DNA of 64,000 nucleotides from Bdellovibrio sp. GT3 (GTDB taxonomy: Bacteria > Bdellovibrionota > Bdellovibrionia > Bdellovibrionales > Bdellovibrionaceae): NCBI RefSeq assembly GCF_037996765.1, contig NZ_JBBNAD010000004.1, positions 1,054,001 through 1,118,000 of the forward strand, in the 5' to 3' direction. Below, one piece after another: positions 42,185-53,656 of this stretch. A program made the translations under genes and the position numbers. Within the stretch, counting starts at the first letter, position 1; the number at the start of each line of letters is the position of its first letter. Below the pieces are notes generated by a model that searched no databases, had not been told where the DNA came from, and worked only from the letters and a program-made list of their open reading frames with translations.

Positions 42185-43441
42185 TTAGGAGCCTTGCGTT
42201 AACCCCTCTGGGGGAGTAAGTTTTTGCTCATCTTTGCCTTGACTCTGATAGCGCCAAAACTGAGGCAACAAAAAGCCTGTTAAAACGACCATAACAGCAC
42301 AAATCAATCCACCACTCGCAACGCTGACAGGCACAGAATACTTCGCTGCAACCCAACCCGCACGGGCATTTCCTAATAGTGGTCCCGACATATACGAGAT
42401 CATTTCAATTCCTGACAACCGGCCGCGCAGGTTGTTGGGAACTGTCTGATTCCAAATAATACCTCGAAATAATCCACTCATCATATCCGCCGCACCGGCC
42501 AATGCTAAAAACAAAACGGCCACCCAAAGATTCTGAGCAAACCCCACTCCGATGATGAACACCGCCCAAAGAGTTGCCGCAATCACCACCGCACGACCGT
42601 GATGTCGAACCTTCCCGGTCCAACCACTGAACAAAGTCATTAGCAAAGAGCCCACGGCCATCGCAGAAAACAAAGCGCCTGCTGCTGTGGCTCCTCCCCA
42701 ATTTTCAGACATGGCCGGAAACAATGCGACAGGAAATGCAAATACCATCGCAACAATATCGATCACATAGGTACCGACAAGTTCGGGTTTTGAAAGGGCA
42801 TATTTAAGTCCGACCTTGGCATCTTCCAACGGGGATTCGTCCCGCTTTTCAGGAGCCGGCATACGACTCATCATATACAAAGCAACAAAGGCTGCTGCAA
42901 AACTGATAACATCAAAAAAGTAAGCGCCTTTAACGCCAAACTTCGCAATCAACACACCACCCAGGGCCGGCCCCACGATGGCGCCCGCCGCCCAACGAAA
43001 ACTTCCCAGCGCACCGATGGCCGGATAATCCTCGGGCTCAACAATTTTTTGAGTCATGGCCTCCATCGCAGGACGATGAAACCCCAAAACAGACTGAAAG
43101 ATCGCAACTAAAACAAAGATCAACGGCACCGACGGTTTTTCCCGACACGCATTCAAGGCCTGAGCCAGAATAATCAATGTCATGATAATTTCTGAAGTCA
43201 GCAGCAGCTTTCTGCGATCCATGCGATCCGCGAAAGTTCCACCTAAAATTCCAAACACTAGAACTGGCAACAGTTGGACCAAACCCAACATTCCCACCAG
43301 CCAGTTGTCTTTGGTCAACTCATAGACCTCATAGGGAATCGCCACATAAGTCACCATGCTCCCCAAAAGAGAAACCATCTGTCCAAAATAAAGAAGTCGG
43401 AAATCACGATATTTACGAAGGGGAGCAACATTAATAAGCAT
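42185..43441 (-). CDS. Major facilitator superfamily transporter
   Basis: The 418-aa protein has about twelve membrane helices with the MFS loop motif between helices 2 and 3 (GGTFADRMDRRK). It resembles the MFS_3/enterobactin-exporter-like branch. Such proteins export small molecules by proton antiport. The substrate is unknown. It lies 36 bases before the dnaE start in the same direction, so it could be the first gene of that transcript. Weak ribosome-binding site. Confidence 0.88.
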   Translation of the reverse strand: MLINVAPLRKYRDFRLLYFGQMVSLLGSMVTYVAIPYEVYELTKDNWLVGMLGLVQLLPVLVFGILGGTFADRMDRRKLLLTSEIIMTLIILAQALNACREKPSVPLIFVLVAIFQSVLGFHRPAMEAMTQKIVEPEDYPAIGALGSFRWAAGAIVGPALGGVLIAKFGVKGAYFFDVISFAAAFVALYMMSRMPAPEKRDESPLEDAKVGLKYALSKPELVGTYVIDIVAMVFAFPVALFPAMSENWGGATAAGALFSAMAVGSLLMTLFSGWTGKVRHHGRAVVIAATLWAVFIIGVGFAQNLWVAVLFLALAGAADMMSGLFRGIIWNQTVPNNLRGRLSGIEMISYMSGPLLGNARAGWVAAKYSVPVSVASGGLICAVMVVLTGFLLPQFWRYQSQGKDEQKLTPPEGLTQGS

Positions 43442-43504
43442 TGCTCATTCTATTGCGACTTAACATTTTTCGCAAGAACGCTTAACAGAAGTAAACTCGC
43501 GATT

Positions 43505-44458
43505 CTAGATTGCCAAGGACCGCAAGCTCACACCTTCTGGCACCGTCGCCTGATCCACACTCAGTCGATCCTTCAACACAGGAATGATCACGGTTTTATC
43601 GCCTTGCCCGCCGTTGAGGATGATTTTAATTTGAACCCCCTCCACGCCACTTGGCTCAGTACCACCGTCGATATTCCACAGAGTTGCGATGTCACGGGAG
43701 ATTTCAATTTTATCACTGTCGGTCACGTTTGGATTTTTCTCCATCTCAACCGAAAGCACGCTGGCCCCGAAGCCTTCTGCCACGGCCATATCTATTTGCA
43801 GGCGTTGATAGAATTTACTGACGATTCCCATCTTCACCAAAGCAGCCTTCATTTTACCAGCATCTGGCGCCACAAAGTCCTGATCCCGGGTACTATCGGT
43901 CCCAATCACACCGATATATCTTTGCGGCAGAGTCGAATTCGGAACATCCAACACAAAGGGATGCTGCACCTGAGGATTTTCAGAGAAAGAGTTAAAGGAT
44001 ATAATCAAATAACCAGTGGCAACATCGTAAATTCGGTAACCCGTGGCAGCTCCACAGCACTGCGAAAGCCCCGTGGTGACCAGCCCAAATTCATGATCGT
44101 AGTTAATCAACGTGGCTTCTTCGGTTTTCTTCCATGCTGGGGTTTTTAAATTCTCCCCGGTGACGACTTCCATTTTTAGTTCGCCGAAAATACCGTCTTG
44201 ATCCAGGGAATAATTGGTTTTAAGCCTGCTATCAACCAGGAACAAACTTTGCGTTGAGTCCTGATTGTAGCGAACCAGCATTTCGTAATTTTGAATGGCC
44301 TTACGAACCTGACGAAGATTGTTTAAATCCGTGACGTAGCCGAATGCCGACGTGCCTGCGGTTTGAAAGAAAATCTGAACTGCGGCGAAAGAAACACTGG
44401 TTACGGCAAGGGCAGCGAACACCACCCATTTTAAGCGTGTCACCTTTAAGCGAATCAC
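43505..44458 (-). CDS. Membrane-anchored exported protein of unknown function
   Basis: The product (317 aa from the chosen start) has one N-terminal membrane helix (WVVFAALAVTSVSFAAV) and a periplasmic region with cysteines near its middle (LSQCCGAATG). No family recognised. The longest frame begins with TTG at 44539, but GGAGG lies six bases before the GTG at 44458 and that start places the membrane helix close to the N-terminus. It follows guaA in the same direction. Confidence 0.6.
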   Translation of the reverse strand: MIRLKVTRLKWVVFAALAVTSVSFAAVQIFFQTAGTSAFGYVTDLNNLRQVRKAIQNYEMLVRYNQDSTQSLFLVDSRLKTNYSLDQDGIFGELKMEVVTGENLKTPAWKKTEEATLINYDHEFGLVTTGLSQCCGAATGYRIYDVATGYLIISFNSFSENPQVQHPFVLDVPNSTLPQRYIGVIGTDSTRDQDFVAPDAGKMKAALVKMGIVSKFYQRLQIDMAVAEGFGASVLSVEMEKNPNVTDSDKIEISRDIATLWNIDGGTEPSGVEGVQIKIILNGGQGDKTVIIPVLKDRLSVDQATVPEGVSLRSLAI

Positions 44459-44545
44459 CGTGGACCTCCATCTTTTGAGAATGAATCTACTCTCCTTAGG
44501 TTTATCGAAATCAACCCGCGGCAGTAGATCCAAAGTCAAAAGACA

Positions 44546-46069
44546 CTATTCCCACTCGATAGTTCCCGGAGGCTTACTGGTCACATCATAAACGACGCGA
44601 TTTACACCCTTCACCTTGTTGGTGATCAAATTTGATACTTCACGAAGGAAGGCAAATTCGAAAGGATACCAGTCAGCTGTCATGCCATCACTGGAGGTCA
44701 CAGCACGCAATGCAAGAACATGATCGTAGGTTCTGGAATCGCCCTGTACACCGACAGTCTTAACCGGCAGAAGCACACAGAATGCCTGCCAGATTTTTTC
44801 ATATAACCCGTGTTTGCGAAGTTCAGAAATGTAAATTTCATCGGCATCTTTCAAAATGCGCAATTTCTCTGGTGTCACTTCACCCAGAACACGAATCGCC
44901 AATCCCGGCCCTGGAAACGGATGACGCCACAATAGCTCTTTTGAAAGACCCAATTGCGCACCCATAGCACGAACTTCGTCTTTAAAAAGCTCACGCACCG
45001 GTTCCAACAATTTAAGATTCATTTTCTCCGGCAAGCCACCCACATTATGATGAGATTTGATTGTGACACTTCCGCCAATTGACGAGACGCTTTCAATCAC
45101 ATCCGGATACAGAGTCCCTTGCGCAAGCCACTTGATTGGCAATGACTTATCATAGCTTTTATCAAAGACTTCAATAAACACCCTGCCGATGGCTTTACGC
45201 TTGTCTTCAGGATCCGCTTTACCGGCAAGTGCAGTCATGAACTCCTGAGTCGCATCGACACCACGAACATTCAAACCAAGACCTTCATAGTTTTTCAATA
45301 CGGATTCGTATTCATTTTTTCGCAGCAAACCGTTATCCACAAACACGCAGTGAACACGGTCCGCACCCAGAGCTTTGGTTAGCAAGGTCGCGACTACGGT
45401 GGAATCAACGCCGCCACTTAAGCCCACCAAAACGTGATCTTGGGGTTGAACTTTCTTACGAATGTCGTCCATCAAGTGATCCTTGATATGAGGAGCATCC
45501 CAGTCAGCAGGGGCGTGACACATTTCCGTCGTGTAGTATTTCAACAAATCCAATCCGTGCTCGGTATGAGCCACTTCCGGATGAAACTGAACTGCCAGGA
45601 CATTTTCTCCGCGCATGGCCGCCGGATGATCACCATCAGAGTTTGCGATGACTTTAAAGCCCTCAGGGACCGCCTCAACGACGTCACCATGGCTCATCCA
45701 AACTTTCTGCTTTTGCGGAACGCCTTTTACGACTTCCGTCCATGTTACATAATTCAGCCCATACTCACGGTGCTGAGCTTTTGCAACACGGCCACCCAAT
45801 GAGTGAGTCAGCAATTGCATCCCATAACAAACGCAAAACAAAGGACTTATGTTACGAAGCTCCTGGATATCTCTTTGCGGAGCACCAGTCTCATAAACTG
45901 AATTAGGTCCGCCACTTAGAATGATTCCATAAGGTTTCTTTTTAAGAATTTCTTCTGTTGGATATTTATAGGAATGAATTTCCGAATAATATCCCATTTC
46001 ACGTAAACGGCGCGCAATCAACTGTGTGAATTGCGAACCAAAATCCAAAATAATAAATCCACGCAGCAT
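44546..46069 (-). CDS. guaA: GMP synthase (glutamine-hydrolysing)
   Basis: The 507-aa enzyme converts XMP to GMP. The N-terminal class I glutamine amidotransferase domain has the nucleophile in CYGMQLL and the His-Glu of FHPEV. The ATP pyrophosphatase domain has SGGVDST, and a GMP-synthase C-terminal dimerisation domain follows (KPPGTIEWE at the end). It lies five bases downstream of the guaB stop, a common operon for guanine nucleotide synthesis. Confidence 0.97.
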   Translation of the reverse strand: MLRGFIILDFGSQFTQLIARRLREMGYYSEIHSYKYPTEEILKKKPYGIILSGGPNSVYETGAPQRDIQELRNISPLFCVCYGMQLLTHSLGGRVAKAQHREYGLNYVTWTEVVKGVPQKQKVWMSHGDVVEAVPEGFKVIANSDGDHPAAMRGENVLAVQFHPEVAHTEHGLDLLKYYTTEMCHAPADWDAPHIKDHLMDDIRKKVQPQDHVLVGLSGGVDSTVVATLLTKALGADRVHCVFVDNGLLRKNEYESVLKNYEGLGLNVRGVDATQEFMTALAGKADPEDKRKAIGRVFIEVFDKSYDKSLPIKWLAQGTLYPDVIESVSSIGGSVTIKSHHNVGGLPEKMNLKLLEPVRELFKDEVRAMGAQLGLSKELLWRHPFPGPGLAIRVLGEVTPEKLRILKDADEIYISELRKHGLYEKIWQAFCVLLPVKTVGVQGDSRTYDHVLALRAVTSSDGMTADWYPFEFAFLREVSNLITNKVKGVNRVVYDVTSKPPGTIEWE

Positions 46070-46074
46070 AATAA

Positions 46075-47568
<1,494 letters not shown>

Positions 47569-47631
47569 TCAATGCAGAGTTCAACAAGAACACCATCAGG
47601 AATCTGTCAGGAAGTTGACCAAAGTCGTGGC

Positions 47632-48144
47632 TTATTCGTACCAGGTTTTATATAGCAAATAGTTGTCCGCTGACTTCTCCAACAATGCGACCTCTTCATC
47701 GGATAATGCGCGTTTTACCTTGGCCGGACGTCCCACGACAAGACTGCGGGGAGGAATCTCGGTCCCTTCGGTCACGAGGGAGCCAGCACCGATCAGGCAA
47801 TGATCGCCAACTTTAACTCCATCCATAACAATAGAACCCATACCCACAAGTGTTGCCCGGCCAATCTCACAGCCATGCAACATCACCAAGTGACCAATGG
47901 TCACACGATCGTGCAAAGTGGTTCCATACTTTCCGTATGTGCCATGAATGACACTGCCATCCTGAACATTCACTTCTTTGCCAATTTTTATCGGCATGAC
48001 ATCACCGCGAACGGTGACATTGTACCAGATCGAGGAACCTTCCCCGATTTCCACATCACTGATGATGCGTGCGTTGTCTGCAATAAAAACTTTTTCAGCC
48101 ACAACCGGTTGCTTACCGCGTGCCTTAACAAATGGACTGCTCAT
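47632..48144 (-). CDS. Gamma-class carbonic anhydrase family protein
   Basis: The 170-aa product has the left-handed beta-helix hexapeptide pattern of the gamma carbonic anhydrase family. The zinc His ligands are visible in VIHGTY and TIGHLVMLHGC. Zinc-dependent CO2 hydration is known for some members, and others are ferripyochelin-binding or acetyltransferase-like. GAGG precedes the ATG. It is in the same direction as the FGE-like gene upstream, with a 21-base gap. Confidence 0.87.
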   Translation of the reverse strand: MSSPFVKARGKQPVVAEKVFIADNARIISDVEIGEGSSIWYNVTVRGDVMPIKIGKEVNVQDGSVIHGTYGKYGTTLHDRVTIGHLVMLHGCEIGRATLVGMGSIVMDGVKVGDHCLIGAGSLVTEGTEIPPRSLVVGRPAKVKRALSDEEVALLEKSADNYLLYKTWYE

Positions 48145-48165
48145 ATAAACCTCAGGACAATGCTA

Positions 48166-49332
48166 TCACAGCTCTGTATTGATTTGCGAAAATTTTCGCT
48201 TCTCGGCTTGCGATGCATTTTTTGGGTCCGAGGTCACCAGACGAAACCCCACCTGTGGCGAGCCACTCCAGATATCCCCATGACGTCGAGCCGCAGGATC
48301 CAGGTTGGAACAATAGGCGTCAGTGCACAAATAAGATCCCCCTTTTTGCACACGCTTTTTCAAAGAAGGATCCAGCTCATTCTCGGCTTTATCAGGTCCA
48401 CGGGGATTCCGTGCCACCGCCAGTTTTGCAAACTCTCTGAAGTAATCATCCCGATACCAGTCCGAGACCCACTGCCAGACGTTTCCAGTCATATCAAAAA
48501 GTTCATACCCGTTCGGTGGAAAGCTCCCCACTGGAGACAATCCTTTAAAACCATCCTCTGCAGAGTCAAAATATGGGAAATTCCCCTGCCAAGTGTTCGC
48601 CATGAATTTGCCGGCGGGGCGAAATTCAGTTCCCCAACTAAATGGCTTACGATCCAGACCTCCGCGTGCCGCAAATTCCCACTCGGCTTCAGTGGGCAGG
48701 CGTTTTCCACGGAACTTCGCATAGGCTTCAGCATCCGTATAAGAAACATGAATGACAGGCATCAACTCACGACCCCGCAAATCACTTTGCGGCCCTTCAG
48801 GATGTCTCCAGTTTGCACCCGCTTGCCAGCGCCAATAAGCAGAACCACTGATGCCCAAGTCAGGGCGCTCAATCCGTGGACTGAAAATAATCGAACCGGG
48901 TTCCAGCAACTCCGGCGGAAGATCCGGATGATCTTTTGGATCCAGTCTTCTTTCGGCAATTGTGATGTAACCGGTTTCATCAACGAATTCTGCAAAATCC
49001 TGATTCGTCACCAGATATTGATCCATCCAAAATCCATCCACATGAACACGATGAACCGGCTGTGCATCCAGTACTGTTTTATTGGAACTGCCCATCCAAA
49101 ATTCACCACCCGGAATCCAAACCATGCTCTGGCGGAAATTGGGATTCAACGGACTCATCACAGACTCTTCAGAAATCTCACTTTCTTCCAAAGTCGATAT
49201 ATCCCCACGAACATCAGCTTCCTGATGCTTAAAATTTCGCTTTTCAAAAAAAGCCGAGCCTCCAGTAAAGAGCACGACAAATATAACCAGCATGGGAAAT
49301 AAAATTAGACGGCGGGACATCAATGGTTTCAT
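48166..49332 (-). CDS. Formylglycine-generating enzyme (SUMF1) family protein, membrane-anchored
   Basis: The 388-aa protein has an N-terminal membrane helix (about residues 8-25) and an FGE-sulfatase domain ([38 protein letters not shown]-like, [11 protein letters not shown]). The two active-site cysteines of true FGE are both present, Cys336 and Cys341 ([10 protein letters not shown]), which many FGE-like proteins lack. FGE converts a Cys of a sulfatase to formylglycine; other members have different jobs. No sulfatase lies in the window. Confidence 0.85.
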   Translation of the reverse strand: [388 protein letters not shown]

Positions 49333-49404
49333 GATCGAAGCCTTTCCAGTCAGAACTTTGAAAGATCTTCTTATTTTCCCGCCCGGGAATTTTTAGGTAA
49401 ATAT

Positions 49405-51612
49405 TTATTCCGACACAAACCAGACTAGATCACCGGCCTGCATTGACGTTCCTGCCGACGGCCCCAGGATTCTGGTCGGGCCTCTTTCAATACAAACCAC
49501 CAAAATCTTCTGTGATTCACGAATCCCGCTTTCGCGGATCGTTTTTCCGACATAAATATCATCAGCCTGAACAACAAACGAACCCATGCGATACTTGGGT
49601 GTTTCAGCTTCGGAGATTAAGCTTGCGCGTTCCTGCTCGACTTTATGATTCAAATCCTGCAGTTCTGAATCACTGCCGAAGCAAACGATCTTGTCATAGG
49701 GCCATAGCAAAAAATTACCCGACGGCGCAAAAAATCTGCGCGAACCGCGTATGATAGAAGCGATCGTCACGCTGTAATTTTCCTTGAATTTCAAATCACG
49801 CAGGGTTTTCCCCGCCCAGTTTGAATCAATAGCCACTTCAATCACACTGATTGAGGCATCCCAAGGCAACGCCAACTGAGTGATTTCATCGCGCTTGGAT
49901 ATTTCCTCACGCTCACGTTCCGTCAGATTGGACAAAAACTCACCCTCAAAGAACTTGTAAAATACTTCCCCGTAGCGATAGGCAAGAACACCCATAACCA
50001 GGATTGCACCGAACAGAGCTCCCGACGCAACTTTCAAAGACACAAACTGCGCCACCATCACCGACAGTAAAATAATGGCAAACAGAACCCGAACAACTGT
50101 CACCACCGGAATCAGACGACGCAAGCGCGCCATGACATCCAGATCCTGAGTCAGCTTTTTCGCCGGACGTCCCTTTACCAATCCCCAGAAAAACGGAACC
50201 GACACAACCATACACAGACCCAAAGTAAAGCCTTGAATATGTCTGAAGTCCGGAAGAATCATACGCAGAAATTCAGTTGCGTAAAGTTTAAAACCAAACG
50301 CCAAGGCCACAATCACCACCGAATTCAGAATGACTTTCATTCCGTAGGCTTCAACCAGCAAAGAGGCCACTGTGCGACTGCCCTGCCTTTCAAATGTCGA
50401 TTTATAATTATCCAGAACTTTTTTAAATCTGTCCGGCAGAAGCCGATCCACGCGCTCAGAACACCAGGAGGAAGATTTGATCAAATAAGGTGTCGTGAAA
50501 GTCGTGACCGCGGAAACCGCCACCGCCAGTGGATAAATAAAATCACTGGTTACCTTTAAGGTCATCCCCAGAGAGGCGATGATAAACGAGAACTCCCCGA
50601 TTTGCGCCAAACTCATCCCTGACTGCATGGAGATCTTGCGACTTTGTCCGGAAAGCAACGCCCCCAAGTAAGTGCTGATAAATTTACCGAATATAGTCAC
50701 GGCCGTCAGAAGAAAAATCAGACCCGGCTTTTCAACGATGATTTTAGGATCAATCATCGTTCCGACCGAAACAAAGAAGACTGCGGCGAAAAGATTTTTC
50801 ACCGGATTGATCAGCTTTTCAACACGATGACCTTCTGGTGTTTCAGCCAGCAAGGACCCCATTACAAAGGCCCCCAGTGCCGGAGAAAACCCCGCCAGTG
50901 AAGAAATCGCCACCATCATAAAGCACAGAGCGATGGAAACGATCAAAGTGATCTCTTCCTCCATGAGGTTGCGAATTTTTCTTAGGAATGCCGGCAACAG
51001 GAAAATCCCCACCACAAACCACAAAAGAATAAAGAAAACCATCCTGAAGGTGACGGACGCCAACGTCCCCATATTCAAACCTTCACTTAACGCCAGCGAA
51101 GGTAACAAGACCAGCAGAAGGACCGCCACAATATCTTCAACAATCAATATTCCAAACACCAGCTCCACAAATCGCTGGCCCTTCATATTTAGTTCCTGAA
51201 AAGCGCGAACGATGATCGTGGTGGAGGAAATTGAAAGCACCCCACCCATGAACAGACTGTCGATCGAATTCCAACCAATCAGACGGCCCACCATATAACC
51301 AAGACCGACCATGAAGATGACTTCAAAGACTGCCGTGAAACCAGCGGATCCCCCGACTTTAACAAGCTTCTTGAAGCTGAACTCCAAGCCCAGACCGAAC
51401 AACAGGAATATAACACCGATTTCAGCCCATGTATGAACACTCGCTTTATCCTGAATTGTCGGTAAATACGGAAAATGCTGACTGACCAGGAAACCAGCAA
51501 CGAGGTAACCCAACACCACTGGTTGGCGAAGTTTTTTGAAAAGCAGTGTAACCAAGGCTCCAACTACCAGGATGATGCCGAGATCGTATATCAATGGTGG
51601 CAAATGAATCAT
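49405..51612 (-). CDS. CPA2 cation:proton antiporter with two RCK-C domains
   Basis: The 735-aa protein has about 12 membrane helices of the CPA2 (KefB-like) type in residues 1-370, with QIGEFSFI and GAFVMGSLLAE features. A second hydrophobic region (about 410-545) follows. The C-terminus holds two TrkA-C/RCK-C-like domains (ISVIEVAIDSNWAGKTL and MGSFVVQADDIYVGKTI). No NAD-binding Rossmann (TrkA-N) domain is seen, unlike KefB/KefC. It exchanges K+ or Na+ for H+. ATAGGGC precedes the ATG. Confidence 0.85.
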   Translation of the reverse strand: MIHLPPLIYDLGIILVVGALVTLLFKKLRQPVVLGYLVAGFLVSQHFPYLPTIQDKASVHTWAEIGVIFLLFGLGLEFSFKKLVKVGGSAGFTAVFEVIFMVGLGYMVGRLIGWNSIDSLFMGGVLSISSTTIIVRAFQELNMKGQRFVELVFGILIVEDIVAVLLLVLLPSLALSEGLNMGTLASVTFRMVFFILLWFVVGIFLLPAFLRKIRNLMEEEITLIVSIALCFMMVAISSLAGFSPALGAFVMGSLLAETPEGHRVEKLINPVKNLFAAVFFVSVGTMIDPKIIVEKPGLIFLLTAVTIFGKFISTYLGALLSGQSRKISMQSGMSLAQIGEFSFIIASLGMTLKVTSDFIYPLAVAVSAVTTFTTPYLIKSSSWCSERVDRLLPDRFKKVLDNYKSTFERQGSRTVASLLVEAYGMKVILNSVVIVALAFGFKLYATEFLRMILPDFRHIQGFTLGLCMVVSVPFFWGLVKGRPAKKLTQDLDVMARLRRLIPVVTVVRVLFAIILLSVMVAQFVSLKVASGALFGAILVMGVLAYRYGEVFYKFFEGEFLSNLTEREREEISKRDEITQLALPWDASISVIEVAIDSNWAGKTLRDLKFKENYSVTIASIIRGSRRFFAPSGNFLLWPYDKIVCFGSDSELQDLNHKVEQERASLISEAETPKYRMGSFVVQADDIYVGKTIRESGIRESQKILVVCIERGPTRILGPSAGTSMQAGDLVWFVSE

Positions 51613-51674
51613 GCCCTATTGTTTCAACAACAGGGCCATTACACAATTTGCAGTACAGCAATTTGATGATTTTT

Positions 51675-52229
51675 TTAGTTTAGATATCTGGGCTTTTCGC
51701 CAGACATGTTTTGGAGTACGTGGGAATTGCTTTCCACCGTCGCATTCATAATTTTTGAACGACCAATGTAGTTTCTAGTGGCAAAAATAGGCGTGCCCAA
51801 ATGCAAGCAAAGAGACATCGCTTCATCAGCACGCACCTTAATTGAATTTGTTTTTGGATGACCGGTCAAATAAAGACGAACGTACTGGCTCGCCCCCTTG
51901 ATTTCCACAAACACAGCCTGACGGACTTCTATCCCCAATGATTGCATCAAAAGTTCCGTGAACTTGTGCGGAGTCGACTCGGCAATACTTTTATTCGATT
52001 GTGACAAAGCCACACCCGCCTCAATCGGAGAAACTGCCACCGGCAGAGTATGGGAATGCGATTCGTCTTTTAACAAAAGAAAAGGACGGGAAATATCACC
52101 CGTCACAGAAAGACCATACGGAAACAAGCGCACCAAGTCGTCCTGATGGAATGTTTCCTCGTCGCCGGATTCCTCCGCGAAAATGATTTGTGCTTTCAGA
52201 TTTTGAAAATCTAAAACATCTTCTTTCAT
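51675..52229 (-). CDS. Bifunctional nuclease family protein (DUF151)
   Basis: The 184-aa protein resembles the DUF151 bifunctional nuclease family. The conserved pattern includes LLLKDESHSHTLPVAVSPIEA and HKFTELLMQSLG, with RADEAMSLCLHLGTPIF. Members are reported to cleave DNA and RNA or act as regulators. Its ATG overlaps the miaB stop (TAATG), so it is translated with miaB. Cytoplasmic. Confidence 0.82.
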   Translation of the reverse strand: MKEDVLDFQNLKAQIIFAEESGDEETFHQDDLVRLFPYGLSVTGDISRPFLLLKDESHSHTLPVAVSPIEAGVALSQSNKSIAESTPHKFTELLMQSLGIEVRQAVFVEIKGASQYVRLYLTGHPKTNSIKVRADEAMSLCLHLGTPIFATRNYIGRSKIMNATVESNSHVLQNMSGEKPRYLN

Positions 52230-53602
52230 TACTGAACCAACTCTCCATGAAAGGTAGCCGGGAAGGCACGCGTGATACGCACATCGACCGTTTTACCGAT
52301 CAAATCCGGTGAACCTTTCAAGTGCACCAGTTTATTCCCTGTGGAACGACCGTGAACTTTGCCTTCTTCACGATCTGTGTTTTCAACCAGAACTTTCATA
52401 ATCTGACCTTCGTAACGTTTTACCAATTCGAAGGACATTTTATCATGCATATCAAACAAACGGTTCAAACGCTCCGTCTTAACCTCTTCCGCAATTTGAT
52501 CTTCAAACTTTGCAGCTTTGGTGAACGGACGTGGCGAGTATTTGAATGCAAAAATAGTTTCAAAACCACCCTCTTGAACCATCTTCATTGTATCCTGGAA
52601 ATCCTCTTCGGTCTCACCCGGGAAACCCACGATGATATCTGTAGAGAACACCACATTGGGAATCGACTTGCGCAGCATTGCGATCTTTTCCAGATACTCT
52701 TCACGAGTGTAAATACGATTCATACGCTCCAGGACACGCGTGCTGCCGCTTTGGAATGGCAGATGGATGTACTCCATGATTTTGTCCTGATGTTTTGCCA
52801 TAGTGTCCGCCAGCTTCTGATTGAAGTCTTTTGGATGAGATGTGGTGAAACGAATTCTTTCAACATCCGTCTCAGTGGCAACCTTCGCCATCAAATCAGC
52901 AAAATCCACATCGCTGTCAGAATATGAATTTACGTTTTGCCCCAGCAAAGTAACTTCTTTCATTCCGCGCTTCACCAGGTGACGGATGTCCGTCAGAATG
53001 TGTTGCAACGGACGGGATTTTTCGCGACCGCGAGTGTACGGAACCACGCAGAAGGTACAAAAATTATCGCAACCCTTGGTGATGTTAACAAACGTCGCCA
53101 CACCCGGATTACGAACCATGGTTTCAATGTGATAAGGGGCGCGGTGCTGGAACTTCGCACTGATGCGTTTTTCGCGATCCATGAAGCTGTCAGCAACCAA
53201 GTACGGAAGACTGTCGATTTGATCAGTACCAAATACGAAGTCGATCATCGGTTGGTTCTTGATCAGGTTTTCTTTTTCCTGCTGACCCACGCAGCCGCCA
53301 ACTCCGATACGCAAGTCAGGATTTTTCTCTTTCATTTTTCTGAAAGTTCCGACTTCGGAATAAACTTTATGAACCGGTTTTTCCCGCACACTGCAGGAGT
53401 TGATGATGATCAAAGACGCGTCTTCAGGCTTATCCACGGGCGCAAAGTTCTGCATCTCCAGAAGAGAGTACATGCGTTCCGTGTCGTTCACGTTCATCTG
53501 ACATCCGTAAGTGGAAATATAAACACCACGGCCCTGACCAACATCTTGATTAATGCCTTCAATTTGCTTGGTGATTTCAGGAATTTGGCTCACTTCATCC
53601 AC
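52229..53602 (-). CDS. miaB: tRNA-2-methylthio-N6-dimethylallyladenosine synthase MiaB
   Basis: The 457-aa radical-SAM enzyme methylthiolates i6A37 of tRNA. The N-terminal UPF0004 domain has the Cys ligands of the second iron-sulfur cluster (YGCQMN, INSCSV, GGCVGQ). The radical-SAM motif is CDNFCTFC. A TRAM domain ends the protein (VKRYEGQIMKVLVENTDRE). The start is GTG with GAGG upstream; other in-frame starts are less likely. Start overlaps nothing upstream. Confidence 0.95.
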   Translation of the reverse strand: MDEVSQIPEITKQIEGINQDVGQGRGVYISTYGCQMNVNDTERMYSLLEMQNFAPVDKPEDASLIIINSCSVREKPVHKVYSEVGTFRKMKEKNPDLRIGVGGCVGQQEKENLIKNQPMIDFVFGTDQIDSLPYLVADSFMDREKRISAKFQHRAPYHIETMVRNPGVATFVNITKGCDNFCTFCVVPYTRGREKSRPLQHILTDIRHLVKRGMKEVTLLGQNVNSYSDSDVDFADLMAKVATETDVERIRFTTSHPKDFNQKLADTMAKHQDKIMEYIHLPFQSGSTRVLERMNRIYTREEYLEKIAMLRKSIPNVVFSTDIIVGFPGETEEDFQDTMKMVQEGGFETIFAFKYSPRPFTKAAKFEDQIAEEVKTERLNRLFDMHDKMSFELVKRYEGQIMKVLVENTDREEGKVHGRSTGNKLVHLKGSPDLIGKTVDVRITRAFPATFHGELVQ

Positions 53603-53656
53603 TGTCTTACCTCTTGTGTCATCAAAGAAAGTGAGTTATAGAGGAGCACTTTAGAA

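Noticed and set aside
43274-44149. 291-aa plus-strand frame over the MFS/unknown-protein junction
   Set aside because: It spans two minus-strand genes and the gap between them, with no domain and no start signal.
47800-49302. 500-aa plus-strand frame opposite the carbonic anhydrase and FGE genes
   Set aside because: It is the antisense of two well-supported genes. Its product is rich in His, Arg and Ile with no domain or coherent composition, as expected of antisense frames.
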